Shown: positions 25,688 through 37,516 of the stretch, piece after piece | Layout of the letters: each line of letters begins with the position of its first letter | How positions within the stretch are numbered: position 1 is the stretch's first letter | Assembly (NCBI GenBank): GCA_029851415.1 | Contig: CM056744.1 | Coordinates: forward strand, 13,337,268 to 13,401,267 | Source: Eretmocerus hayati | Lineage: Eukaryota; Arthropoda; Insecta; Hymenoptera; Aphelinidae | Direction of reading: 5' to 3' | DNA: 64,000 nucleotides | Notes under the pieces: model-generated | The model's database searches: none | What the model was told of the DNA's origin: nothing | The model's input: only the letters and a program-made list of their open reading frames with translations | Made by a program: the position numbers and the translations under genes

Positions 25688-27252
25688 CTGGAATCATGAT
25701 TATTGATATCACAACTGTAGAAGTATCGTATATTTAACAAGAGTTGAGGGATTCATAATAAGATAATATTCCCAGTCTCGCATGGAAGTCATTGCGCCAC
25801 TAGGATGACGTTGATTTAGACTGTGAAATTACTATTTATCTATAAGTATATCTTACCTGCATTTCGTTCAGAATTTCGTGATTTGGTTAAATCCAATTCC
25901 GTGTTTCATTCGAATCGAAAACTTGAATGTTCAGACCCCAATTTGCTTACACCATTCTTCAATAACAGTTATCTGAACTTGTCGACGCATTTCATGCTAT
26001 CTTATGTATGACCAATTAAGAGCCTTTATCGCAGGATGTTCACTTGTGAAACTTTTTCCTGGTTTCATGAATCTGACAGCAATACGCATAAATATATCGC
26101 TGCTCGAGCATCGTGATACTTCAGGATAAGACTTCAATTTTTCATTCTGGAGGACTACTTCGATGAAATGGCATTTTGATTGCAACATTTTTCAGAATGG
26201 ATAGGTCACGCTCGATTGCACTGACTTGAAACCATTCCAGATGATCCTAATGTTGCTTAATAAAAATAGAAACCTCGTTAAATCGCGGGAAGATCTTCCA
26301 GCTCATGTGTTTTAATTAATAATTTCTTTATTAAATTTTAGATGTCAGATTGATAGCGAATGTTGAAACAATACCAATCCACCAAGTCTATAAATTTTGA
26401 AGGCTCTAATGGAAATTAGACGAAAAAATCATAGCCGATTCTTTTTTTTAAATCTTGCTCTGATTTTTTCGAAACAAATTATTGTCTTCTCAAAACTAAC
26501 ACCTTGCATTCATTATTTGCTTCAAGTGTAGGACGAGAGGTCAACCTCATGTTTTCCGAGTTCGATTCTTAAATGGAAAACATCTTCTGAATCACTATGC
26601 AGATTTTGACACTATTGACTTAAAAATAGCTATTTGGAGTCTCAAGAAATAGACAAATATTTTTATATGAAATGGTTTAAAAGATGTGGATGCACACTTT
26701 CACATGAAATCAAAAATTTATTTGCGAATTGAATAATGTTTTCTTGAGTATACCTGTGTATTTTTGGGGGATCAGTTTCAGAGAATTCGTTGACTTTCTG
26801 TACTAAGAATTGAAAAAATCTGAGTCAAAGTTTTATAAGATCAAAATTACCCACTTGATGCTGATCATATTTTCTGATGATTAAATTGATCGATACTTTG
26901 AGACTGTAAATACTTGATTGAAACGGAACTTTTTCCCAAATACTGCTATCAGTTTGACATTCGATATACATGACAAATATTAGCGGAAAATAAACTAAAA
27001 ATGTCCCAGGGTCTGTATCTATGTAAACTCCAAATGGCACTGTGAGTGTGTGATACGGGCAAGGAGAGAAGATATTTTGTAAAATCCGTCATTTTGTAAT
27101 GATACTCCACATATTGTTGGGGTGAATTTATGTATGAATAGCGCAAACAACTTACAATATTATGCTTGAAACATTAAAGACACATCAAACTCATGATAAT
27201 AATATATATGTTTCCATATGTCTACCAAGTGAGTCTCTCAGATCTTTATATT
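25688..27252. other. Intergenic spacer between HAP1 and HAP2
   Basis: AT-rich, with only short unsupported ORFs. No HAP exon remnant, RNA gene or repeat was recognised by eye. It should contain the HAP1 promoter and the HAP2 3' untranslated region. Confidence 0.4.
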
Positions 27253-28997
27253 TCATTCGGATATCAGATCTCCTAATAATTCTTCAAATTTTGAAAGTTT
27301 GCAGAACTCATCGCAATTTGGCAATTGCTGCAATGAAAACACTCCTGATAACCCATTGTAATAATAAATCTGTAAATATAAAAAAGGTGGTTGTTAGTTT
27401 TAATACGACTAAAATGTTTGTCAAATGAGAAACAACAATATTTAGTTGATGATGTAACGATATTTTGTACCTTGACGTAGTATTTGGCGTTGACATAGTG
27501 AAATTCGAAAATGAGAGCATTCGCAAAATCAGGAACGTGTGGCTTATAAATATTCAAATTTTTCAATAGAGCTACGATGATGTCTTCGTGAGTGCTGTAC
27601 AAATGTAATTTCGGGTAGTTTTTGATGTTGATTCGTTCCATTTTCATGTTTTCAATCAACTTTTCGAGTAGCGCGCCTTGGGAGAAGAGTGGAAAGTAAA
27701 AGTATGCATAAAAACATTAGTTACTCATGAATTTCAATGATTATCATGACCGATTCAAAAGCTCCTATGGACCAATTATAAAAGGAAATGTTACATTCGT
27801 ATGCAGCGAACTTGTAGGAGCTAGGCAAGAATTCAGTTTACCTCCATTAAGCTTCCTCATTGGTAATGTGTAACTCCACAAGTCATAAGCAAGCAGAATA
27901 CCATCGTAAAGTTTTCCTCTAGGATATAAATCCTTTGCCCATTCAGGTTGTGTCAAATTTAAAAATGTCTCGGATCTCAGATTGTGATAAAGATGGAACA
28001 TATCTTCTGCTGTTGTGATATTTGCTCCTGTCAATTTGCTAAGCTGGCTCATGAAGTCTTGAAATTCATCAACTTTTTCTTTCACTTCCTGAAGGTTGTC
28101 TAATTCTTCTCGCATTTTCTTGAATCTGGAAGAAATCGAAATTTTCACGTGGTACACAAAAATGTAATTTTAGCAATATTTTGAGTACCTTGTAGTCACA
28201 TCTGATCTATGATTTTGTCAACTATGAAAATCAATCATTGTATTCCCTATTTACCATATTGATCTCACTATCCAGTTCAAATTTAGAATAGCTCAAAGAC
28301 ATATTCAAATCTCTATTGAAATAATAACTTACTCAGGAGTATTTCGGGGTGCGAGGATTCTGTCTTCATCCACTGGCTTAATTTTGATTGACGAATCCTG
28401 AGTGATATATAAAGGGAACAAGCCTCGGAGTACCATTTTCAGAGTCATTATGGTACGCTGAGTATCAGTACTACTGACGGTCATTACTTTTGTCGAGTCA
28501 TCAATGTTAGCTTCCAAGAATCCTTCATATCTTTCTCTGAGTAGTTTTCCCAAATGAAGTGACCTATTTTTGCCATTCTATGGAAGCAAGATGTGGGGAT
28601 GACTCACTTCGATCATAGCGAATTTGTTAGATGATTTTCGTGAGCATATTTTCGAATTGAAGGATACATTGCGATTTTTATCGTATTAAAAGCGTTGATT
28701 GCAAATCCAATACTTACTTCAGTCAGGTGCCCGAGAAATTCCATGGAGATATTGCGATTGGGATCATTTGGATACATCTCATCTTTGAGAGGAGCTCGAT
28801 CACCATGACGAAATACCTGCCGTGAGAATTCGACAATTTTAATTGAAGAGATAAAGAAATTCTGTACCTCACAATGTTTGGATATATTCACTTACAACGG
28901 TCAATGATCTCAATGATTCTTGACTCTCGCATTCCATGGTATAAATCACAAATGAGACAAAGACACTGATTAGAATATTTGACACGTACAAGCTCAT
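27253..28997 (-). CDS. Histidine acid phosphatase HAP2, short-exon-3 form
   Basis: Exons: 28896-28997, 28718-28816, 28333-28577, 27842-28125, 27471-27676, 27253-27369, giving 350 residues. The N-terminus is a hydrophobic secretion signal. The histidine motif is FRHGDRAP (R37-H38), with Ala where most paralogs have Thr. The second catalytic motif is YSTHED. The arginine of the central motif is lost (VSSTDTQRTIM; Ser at that site), so activity is doubtful. Exon 3 is 245 nt and lacks the WN..LNWQP segment of HAP1, HAP6 and HAP7. The C-terminal PNCDEFC cysteine pair is kept. All splice sites are canonical. An AT-rich TATATAAT-like element lies about 60 bp upstream of the ATG on the coding strand. 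Confidence 0.92.
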
Positions 28998-29138
28998 ATT
29001 GCTCTGCAAATCTGTGAAAACCAAAAACCTCAGAATATTTTGGGAACCTCATTATATATTATTTGAATTTAAATAAAGCGAAAGGGATTGGAATTGGAAG
29101 AAAAGAAAGCAGGCTCACGGAGTCGCGTTAAGAGAATA

Positions 29139-29636
29139 CCGGATACCGACATTGTCGAGTTTTCGGATTTCCCGATGAATTTTCGAGATATCGGGATTCT
29201 ACTAACAAGGAGAGGTCATCACATCCGGATCACGGATTTGGCTGAAACTTTGGAAATAGTCTTCTTTTAGTGCCATAAGATGAAACCCAAAATTATAGAC
29301 CCTAACGCTCAAGCATTTCCGAGCCACAGCCAAGGACATTAGCATTGCTGGTATACCTATATGTATAATTTTTAACATGGGCCCATATGGACAATGCTGA
29401 TGTTTTTAGACGTAGCTCGGAAATGCTTGAACGTTAGGGTCTGTAATTTTGGATATCGTCTTTTTGCACTAAAAGAAGACTATTCCCAGAGTTTAAGCCA
29501 AATCCGTGTTCCGGATGTGATGACCTCTCCTAGTAAGTAACGTCGATTCTGTATGGCTCATAGAATCGGCGTTACTTGTTAGATTTTTGATATCTCAAAA
29601 ATTCATCGAGAAATCCGAAAACTCGACCATGTCGGT
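29139..29636. repeat. ~500-bp inverted-repeat element with nested hairpin
   Basis: The left arm (about 29139-29330) pairs with the right arm (about 29408-29636). GAGAGGTCATCACATCCGGA near 29209 matches the complement of TCCGGATGTGATGACCTCTC near 29510, and TCGAGTTTTCGGATTTC matches near 29615. The right arm contains an extra perfect-looking hairpin at about 29537-29575 (GTAACGTCGATTCT / AGAATCGGCGTTAC) absent from the left arm, suggesting a secondary insertion. Non-autonomous, no coding content. Confidence 0.75.
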
Positions 29637-29759
29637 AACTGTATAATATTGATAGGACTCCGACATCCCCTTAACAACTGATGGTTTGGATTGTGTTAAT
29701 TGATGCGCACTCTCATTCACGGGGTATTATGTTTTTTTTGTATCACTGAGACAAAAGTC

Positions 29760-30300
29760 TGCAAAAAGTAGATCACGATGCTACTCGATACCGATTTATG
29801 CAACCGTGTACATTTTGCTCCGCAGACTTTTTTTCTCTTGAGCTCTGGAGCTATTTGGGGTTCATACAATCGACTGTGTACATTTGTGAATCGTGTTCTG
29901 TCTGCTCTTGGTCTTATACTGGAGCCGTCCACTGTTGTGAATCCTATGATTAGAGAGTCCACTGCACGACTGTTTGCGGCATGTGCGTAGTCACACAGTA
30001 AGATCACATGGCACGCACTCTCGTAGTTGAAAGATACGAGACTCCTCTGTTTTCAACTCGGTAATCCACAAGCAGATACCAGAAAGAGGAGACACAAGAC
30101 TCCGACGTTCCTCTTCGATGCGGCAAGAATACTGCTCCGAATAGAGCCTCGACAAGAAGTTTCCTCGTGCCCCCGGATACCAGGCACCGGGATCTCGCGG
30201 CCACCTTCATGCCATGCAAATGTCAACATAACTCAGTTTATGATCAACACTTGCAGTACTACATTGATACCCAGCGTTTTTTCACAGTAAAAGAAAACAA
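29760..30300 (-). mobile_element. Degenerate retroelement fragment, inverted relative to 30440-30540
   Basis: On the minus strand, 30150-30215 reads ATGAAGGTGGCCGCGAGATC followed by a CGGTGCCTGGTATCCGGGGG-like stretch. This matches the plus strand at about 30455-30510 with few changes. It appears to be an inverted fragment of the same LINE as the next feature. Frames are broken. Confidence 0.45.
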
Positions 30301-30379
30301 TGATGACTAGCTTCGAGTTTCTCATGATTTGATCAGGACTTCTGAAGCTTGGCACTGCAGCAGCATCGCGTGAAAATTC

Positions 30380-31990
30380 TTACATATTGAAGAGGTTATG
30401 TGGACGGTCGCCGTCTCTCGTGGGGCGATCGAGCATGAGCGCAATACATGTGTGTCGCGTGAAGGTGGCTGCGAGATCCCTGTGCCTGGTCTCCGGGGGA
30501 ACGGGGAAACAAGTATCTGGAGTTATGGCTAGACCACAAGTTCAGTTACGCATGTTTTGTCCAGGAAGCAGCTACAAAAGCGGGAACGATCGATGCTGCA
30601 CTGCGACGCCTGCAGGTCGATTTTCAATTCTGATCTAGACCATAGACATAGATGTAATAGACTTCGGGTATCATATACCGGCCGTTGTCCGCTAGGCTCC
30701 ACAATGAGAGTGAAAGTATTAGTCGGTAGAATTGCCGACCTTTGAAGAATGTCACTGTCTCAGAATCGCCTCAAACGAGCGTATGTAGCGACTGCCTCAG
30801 CCTCTCCACGATTACTGTACTACAGAGCAACGATCTGGGGGTGCGTGACCAAAAGAATATTCATCGACAAGAAAATGAGCCCAGTTTGGCTCAATGCAGT
30901 CGGAAGCAGCTGAGCGTGCTGTCAATGCATACCGCGCTAAGTCATGAGATGCAGAATGTGTTCTGGCTAAACTCTCGCTGATAAGCCAGCTTGTTTAAGA
31001 GAAGGTAATACAACTCTAGGAGAAAAAAGGAGCTACTGAAGTTGACGAGCTGACTGACCAAAGCTCACAGGGAGGCACTGAAAACTCGGGAGAGAGACAC
31101 CACAATCAATGAGAGGCAGCTCGAGTAGAACGTAAAGAGGCTTGGACTACCGGCTGATCCCTGAAATTGGTAAATGGATGAACGGAGAGCTCAACTACTG
31201 GCTCACCTAACCTCGAAGTTACCATGATTGTTTCGGAGCCTATCTTATGAGGTTCAAGAAACGTGATATACCGGAATTCCAGATGTGCGGGGTCGACTGG
31301 GACAACTCTAAGCACGCGCTCTTCTAGTGCAGTGACACGAGGATAGAGCGCATCGCATTAGAGGAGTTATTAAGATACTGGCTCACTCCAGAGAACCTGG
31401 TCGATCGAATGCCCGTGAACCATCAAGTGACCTTGGGCGAGATCGCGAGGTATATATCAAACTCGTGATCATTATGGGAAAGAAGAAAAGGAAAACAACT
31501 CTGAAGCTGTAGTTCCCGCTGTGGTCACTAAACAAGTGCGTGACACCAGCCCGATAACGACGCCGAGAGACGAAGAAGGAAGACAGAAGAAGCGAAAATT
31601 GAAGACTAAAGAATGAGAAACAGTGAACGACAAGCGAGATGAAACGCATATAAAATGGGCACCAGAGATAACGTGAGGCATGCTACGCGGGCATACTTCT
31701 CGGCTGCATTCCTCAAAGATCTACGGTCTTTGGGTCTCAAAAATGTTCATAATGTACAAACTATTGTATCCCAACCTAACATTGAAGCGTGCAAATGTAT
31801 GATCAAATTCTTCCGCAACTGTGAATTTAATGTGTGAAAAATCACTGTATCATATGTCTCCATAGATTTATTTCTTAATATTATTGTTATTTTCATTATT
31901 GGTTAGAGCCTTGCTCTCTTTGTATATTCTTGTAGACGCTGAATAGCGCTTTAGTGCTCAAAAGCGTCATTAAATAACCAAATAAAAAAA
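30380..31990 (+). mobile_element. Broken R1-clade-like LINE (non-LTR retrotransposon), 3' part
   Basis: Frames interrupted by stops encode pieces typical of the C-terminal end of R1/LOA-type reverse transcriptases. One is a segment around LLYYRATIWG (near 30810). Another is a zinc-knuckle-like stretch FKKRDIPECQMCGVDWDNSKH (31250-31310), followed by ALEELLRYWLTPENLV and GEIARYI (31350-31460). The element ends with CGCTTTAGTGCTCAAAAGCG, ATTAAATAACCAAATAAA and an A-run near 31985. It is dead: in-frame stops (for example at about 31325) and frameshifts. Confidence 0.65.
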
Positions 31991-31994
31991 AACT

Positions 31995-32140
31995 AAAAAA
32001 TTCTTCTCAGCGGGGAGTAATGGTAACGCAGTCCCCATCCGGCAGGAGAGCTATGATGAGTGGTTTTTAGTTCTCGGCTACGCCTCGAGCGCTAATATCC
32101 ATCCGGGAGGGACTCGCCCTCTTTTACTCCCTAGTTGCGT
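31995..32140 (+). mobile_element. Possible second LINE 3' untranslated fragment
   Basis: GGAGTAATGGTAACGCAGTC, then GAGTGGTTTTTAGT and CGGGAGGGACTCGCCCTC. This resembles the GC-rich 3' untranslated regions of R1/R2-like elements. No polyA tail is evident at its end. Confidence 0.35.
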
Positions 32141-32160
32141 AATGTACTAATTTAAACTTA

Positions 32161-32428
32161 TTTAATCTATTTTCCAACTTATTAAAAAGTCTCAAGTGAT
32201 GAATTTTCATTCGACATTTTGATTTTTGATGCAAAAATGATCATTTAGAAACTTGAATGGAAGAGATCGGACCGCTCTTGGTATCATTTTGATTAACAAA
32301 CTGATAGTAGAAGCGGTCCGATTTCTTCCAGTCGAGCTTCTAAATGATCAGCTCGCGTCAATAATCAAAATGTCGAATAAAAGCTGATCATTTGAGACTT
32401 TTCAATAAGTTGGAAAATAGATTAAATG
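32161..32428. repeat. ~270-bp foldback (MITE-like) element
   Basis: TTTAATCTATTTTCCAACTT at the left pairs with AAGTTGGAAAATAGATTAAA at the right. Internal pairs include CATTCGACATTTTGAT with ATCAAAATGTCGAAT, ATGATCATTTAGAA with TTCTAAATGATCA, and GATCGGACCGC with GCGGTCCGATT. The centre is near 32293. No coding capacity. Confidence 0.8.
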
Positions 32429-33194
32429 CATTTTCAATAGTATCATAAGGTAGGTCACAAGCGCGTCAGGGGCTGTCGTGAAAAAATTTTCCCCGACCTC
32501 AGTACGCGCGGACTGGTGCGCGATTTGCGATGTGCGATGCGCGACGCCCGCGCCGGTGCGATATAACATCGCTGAAATCGTGACAGAAAGCTGCCAATAT
32601 GAACACGCTTCAGAATCAGCTTCAGCTCGGCTTCCAGAATCAGCAGTTTTCTTACGCGTCTACGGACGTATAGGCAAACCGTATCTATTTAGAAAAACTT
32701 TTTTATTGTTTCATCGAATGAAAGAGTCTCGGTAATTAAGACAGCCATCAATAATTTGCACTTACTCTATCAGTACTCCTCAAACAGGCTCCGTTGGTAA
32801 TGATCCAGAAGAGAAAGGATAAGACTCTATTCATTATTTAACCTGATTCATTTATATCACTAAATTCCCTTCTTTCGACCTGATTAGTCACGATTGATAT
32901 GATAATAACTAGTCATTATTATTCAGACAATCAGCAGATTATTAGGTTTATCAGCACGGGCCATGTTTTATTGATGAGGGCTGAATGAAAAATTTTAGAA
33001 TACATCTGGCATTAAACGCAAAATTCCAGATACTGATCTTTGAGCATCTTAGCGAGCTCCTGACGAATATTCATGAGTGATATCAGCCCAATAAAATGTG
33101 AGGTATATCATGCAAGCATTTTTCTTGCATCATTTTTGGAGAAGTCTTTCAATTTTTCAGATTCTTCAGTTCAAATTCTCCTCATTGAATGAGA
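32429..33194. other. Spacer 3' of HAP3, with a GC-rich block
   Basis: About 32480-32570 is CpG-rich (GCGCGATTTGCGATGTGCGA and similar), unlike its surroundings. The remaining part is ordinary AT-rich sequence. No gene was recognised. Confidence 0.35.
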
Positions 33195-36100
33195 TCAGCT
33201 ACTTTTCGAAGGTATCACATCGCTAAGGAGTTCGATAAATTTATCAAATCGACAAAAGTTTTTGCAACCAGGAATCTGCTGTGTTGTATAAGCACCTGAT
33301 ATTCCATTATAGTAGAGAATCTGTGGATAAAAAAGTCATTTGAATCTTCTGTCTCTGAATTTTGCACGGGCTCATCAACATACAGGGTAGCCCAAAAGTA
33401 AGGAGCTCTCAGTCCGTGTTTTTTTCGGAAATGGTTGAGATTCGCAAAAAATCCTGGAACACAAGTTCGCTCATGTTGAGAGGAATGTTTGAGGGTGGCT
33501 TTAGATTTGACGCTGGAGGGTCATTTCCAAGGTCATTTGGAGATCCGAGTGGAGATCAGTTCAAAATTTTGAAGTGAAAACATCTACTTTCGACCTCACA
33601 TTCTGGAACAACGTGGAAAATGAATAATTCTTGAACATAATTCGATCTGGGAGGACTAGGTTTGTCATGCAAATGATGTTATAGCATGATTTTTGTAGAT
33701 GGATATATTGGCAACGTTTCGTCAACTGGTTTTGTTGACCTCATCAGGCTGTAATTCAAACAACACTTTAAATATCACATGGTCAAAAAACACTGACACA
33801 ATCTGAACGTAATATCACACTCATGATTACCTTTCTTGTGAACATTTTTCTTTAGAAAAGATTATCAAACTTTAAAAGGTTGTTCCATCGTTGTAGAAAA
33901 CTCGTCATACATCACTAATATCACACGGCGCAGGCTAATGATACATATAGAAATCGACAGATATGACCACGTGAGCTATGTTGGGTTAGAAAGGGGGAAG
34001 AAAGAGAGAAGAAAGAGAGCGCGAGCGAGGGAGAGAGAGAGAGAAAGAGAGAGAGAGATAGAGAGGGAGAAAGAGGGAAACCACGGGTAAGAGGGAGATG
34101 GAAATAGATATAAAGGACTGAGAGGGGCAGAGGAAGAGAGAGAAAGAGAGAGAGAGAGAAAGAGAATAGAGTTCGACTAGATGCTTTAGTAGTAATGTAC
34201 CCTCACTTTCCAAGCTATTTTAAAATATTTGAATATATTTTATTCAGGTGATGAATGTCACTTTTTATTTAAATTGATATTCTTGTGGTCTTGGTTGATA
34301 AAAATCAAAGTGACATTCATCACCTGAATAAAATATATTCAAATATTTTAAAATAGCTTGGAAAGTGATGGTTCATTACTACTAAAGCATCTAGTCGAAT
34401 TTTCTCTTTCTCTCTCTCTCGCTTTCTCTCTCTTCCTCTGCCCCTCTCAGTCCTTTATATCTATTTCCATCTCTCTCTTACCTGTGTTTTTCCTCTTTCT
34501 TCCTCTCTATCTCCCTCTCTCTCTCTCTCTCTTTCACTCTCTCTCGCTCGCTCGCGCTCTCTTTCTCCTCTCTTTCTTCCCCCTTTCTAACCCAACATAG
34601 CTCACGTGGTCATATCTGTCGATTTCTATATGTATCATTAGCCTGCGCCGTGTGATATTAGTGATGTATGACGAGTTGTCTACAACGATGGAACAACCCT
34701 TTAAAGTTTGATAATCTTTTCTAAAGAAAAATGTTCACAAGAAAGGTAATCATGAGTGTGATATTACGTTCAGATTGTGTCAGTGTTTTTTGACCATGTG
34801 ATATTTAAAGTGTTGTTTGAATTACAGCCTGATGAGGTCAACAAAACCAGTTGACGAAACGTTGCCAATATATCCATCTACAAAAATCATGCTATAACAT
34901 CATTTGCATGACAAACCTAGTCCTCCCAGATCGAATTATGTTCAAGAATTATTTATCATTCAAAGGGGACGAGTTAAGTTATCACAATTTTAACGTGGAA
35001 AATGATTTTTGTTGGAGATATTCTCATATCTAACTTGACCCTAAGCGAAATAAATTAAGATCAATACTGGTAAATGCTGAACTCCGTGGCCTGAAGAGTA
35101 AGCGTTATGTCGGAAAATGTTTGTTTGAAAGTTTCTGCTTTGGGGCTTTAGGTTGGCAGTAGGCGTTTTCGCGCAAAAAAGCCGAGTTGACCTCCAAATG
35201 AATTCGGAAATGGCATCCAGGGTCACGACTTCATTTTGGCTTTGATACCATGCAACTTTCATCTCGAAAAGTCTCTGATTGGACACTCGTTCTTGTAGCT
35301 ATAAAGGCTATCGTCTATCGGTATTGGCCTGTATCCATTCTATCCGGGTCGAGTGAATGGGAATATGAACCGGACAGAAATCTTATACTTTTTCACGTTC
35401 TATCAAAAACCACACGCCGAAAGTAGATATTTCCATTAAAAGAATTCAGGTTGACCTTTAGATGACCCTGAAAATAACTTCCAAGGTTTAACCAAAATCA
35501 CCATCGGACGTTCTCCTCAAAATCAGAGGATACATCTTCCGGGGCTCTTTGCGATAATTTCTAACCATTTTTGAAAGAAACAGGAGGGGGTTTGGGTACT
35601 TACTCTTCGAGCACCCTGTACATAAGAATATACGAATGTATACCTCGACATAAAAGATACCCTTCTTCTCATGAAACTCGAGAACGAGAGCATTGGTATA
35701 ATCAGGCACATGTGGCTTATAAATATTTAAATTTTTCAAAATAGCAACCAGAATATCTTCATGGGCACTGTAAAGGAAAATTTTTTTCTGTTTCCTGATC
35801 CTATCTGTTTCCATCGCTTTAGCTTCTTCAATGAATTTTTTCAAAAATATTCCTGAAAGTTCAAAATTCAAATTTTCTTGAAGATTCAAGTAAGATACTC
35901 ATGGTTTATTTATGACATAAAATTTTCAGGCGTCGTGTAATTTACCTCCATTCAATCTCTTCATAGGCAGATTGTAGCTGAGCAAATCGTAAGCCAACAT
36001 GATACCATCGAAAAGTTTTCCCTTTGGAAATATCTTATTAGTCCATTGAGGGAGATCCAAGTTCATGGATGATTCAGCCTTCAAAATGTGGTAAAGAGAG

Positions 36101-37516
36101 TACATATCCTCTGGAGTTGAGATATCCTTCCCTGTAGCAGATGTTAGCTCCTTCATGAAATCTTGAAAGTCCTCGATCCTTTTTGATACCTCTGGGATAT
36201 TATTTATACTCTGTCGCAGCCTCTTGTATCTGGGAAACATCAAAGAGTGTAAAAAGTTATGCAGGCCACAGACTTTCCTACAATGGTCAAATAATATCTT
36301 GAGGACAGGTCGGAGTTCCCTAAGAACCGCAACCAGACACGCACCGGCGTACTTTCAGGTTGCGGCTACACGCAATGATTCTGAGAGCGGAATTATTGTT
36401 TATACGCTTTTATTGTTATTGAATGAGTTGCCCAGATAGTATCGCGTTTTTAAAATATCATATCACGAGATTAGGCAAAGTTTCATGGCATTTCGTGCAT
36501 TAAAAGCTGAGAAAAACTTGAATAGAATAATATTTGTCGAGACAGAGCGTATTCTCAATTATTCTAATTTAATTCTCAATAACAAAACAGTTTTGGCCAA
36601 CATCAGATAGTATCACGCATGTGAATTGGAATTCCCTATCGAACGAGGCCTCCCACATCCAAGCTCGCAAAAAACTGAACTTAGTGTGAGCATCGAGCAG
36701 TATCACTTGCCCAGAGTTTCTGAGCGTGAAACAACTCATTTGGCTGGAAATGTTATGAAATTTCTCTTGACTTATTTCTCTTGAGTCTGAAACGTGAGGT
36801 GGATATACTATGAGTCCAAAATTTGGTTCATAATCTCCCATCGCATATGCAGTGCAATTAAAGCGCCATCTATCGGCATGAATAGTAATATGGAATTTTT
36901 TTTTGTTCAAACTTTTTGTTAGAATTAGGGTACTTACTCAGGAATCTTTTTAGGACTCAGAATTATATCCTGATCACGAGGTACAACATTAATTGGCAGA
37001 TTCAGATTATCTTTTGAAGGAAACAGACCTTTGAGAACCATTTTTAAGGTCAATTTTGTCCGATCTTTGTCAGTACTCCTGGCGATCACAGTGTTTGGTG
37101 AAAAAATAAGTTCCTCAAGAAATTCATTGTATCTTCTCCGAAGCGATTCCCCTAGCCGATAAGCTCGAGCTTTTCCTTCCTATGAATGTATTGAATTGAA
37201 TGATATGGTACAATGGAGATTTTAAGTACCGTTTTCGTTTCTAAATCAACTTACAGGAGTGAGTTGGCCTAAACCTCCTGGAAAATTGTAGTTGTAATTA
37301 GGATCTTTTGGATACATCTCATTAGCATTTGGTGTTCGATCGCCATGCCTGAAAAGCTTTATTCGGAGAATAGTGGATTTGAGACCTACGATTCAGGGTT
37401 AGAAAAATTAAAACTATTTTCATACTTACAACGGTTAGAGATCTCAGCGATTTTTGACTGCTAGATTCTGCGGTTAAAATTGAAATGAAGAAGCAAAAGT
37501 TGATGAAGGGTCTCAT
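33195..37516 (-). CDS. Histidine acid phosphatase HAP3, short-exon-3 form
   Basis: Exons: 37430-37516, 37255-37356, 36938-37179, 35946-36229, 35644-35852, 33195-33320, giving 349 residues. A short hydrophobic signal precedes the mature protein. It carries FRHGDRTP (R32-H33), an intact central motif ARSTDKDRTK, and YSAHED (His269), so it has the expected catalytic residues with Glu in the proton-donor position. The C-terminal PGCKNFC gives the paired cysteines. The exon 2 acceptor is CCGAATAAAG, less pyrimidine-rich than usual. The last intron (2.3 kb) contains a Penelope-like inverted element and the third intron a copy of the dispersed 0.6 kb repeat. All boundaries and phases match the other paralogs. 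Confidence 0.93.
33716..33747 (-). ncRNA. Hammerhead-ribozyme-like core, left arm
   Basis: Read on the minus strand: CTGATGAG, then a 6-bp stem GTCAAC / GTTGAC closing the loop AAAACCA, then GAAAC. This is the mirror copy of 34829-34860. Stem I and stem III are weak, as in Penelope-type hammerheads. Cleavage has not been shown. Confidence 0.45.
34829..34860 (+). ncRNA. Hammerhead-ribozyme-like core, right arm
   Basis: CTGATGAG at 34829-34836, stem II strands GTCAAC (34837-34842) and GTTGAC (34850-34855) around the loop AAAACCA, then GAAAC at 34856-34860. These are the invariant hammerhead boxes in the right order. The following GTT could supply the cleavage triplet. Helix III would be just ACGT, which would favour a dimeric form. 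Upstream AGC and ATT can pair partly with the downstream GC and AAT. Confidence 0.45.
36300..36890. repeat. Dispersed ~0.6 kb repeat, copy 2 (HAP3 intron 3)
   Basis: Same orientation and order of blocks as 4760-5398, including ACCGCAACCAGACACGCACC near 36330 and AAAGCGCCATCTATCGG near 36868. It lies wholly within the intron between HAP3 exons 3 and 4. Confidence 0.75.

Larger units (their letters stand above)
33624..34991. mobile_element. Inverted-repeat retroelement remnant, Penelope-like, in HAP3 intron 5
   Basis: Two arms of about 640 bp (33624-34264 and 34307-34955) are inverted copies around a ~40-base loop. Each carries a (CT/GA)n tract. Each arm holds one hammerhead-ribozyme-like core. 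A tail of about 36 bp follows the right arm. The whole is flanked by a 14-base direct repeat, AACGTGGAAAATGA, at 33610-33623 and 34992-35005, a candidate target-site duplication. Inverted terminal repeats with ribozymes and a short tail are known features of Penelope-like elements. No reverse transcriptase ORF is present, so this is a non-autonomous or collapsed copy. Confidence 0.6.

Noticed and set aside
34358..34600. Serine/leucine-rich ORF resembling a signal or membrane protein
   Set aside because: It is translation of a (CT)n microsatellite in the inverted element; the mirror ORF at 33986-34213 is the same tract.
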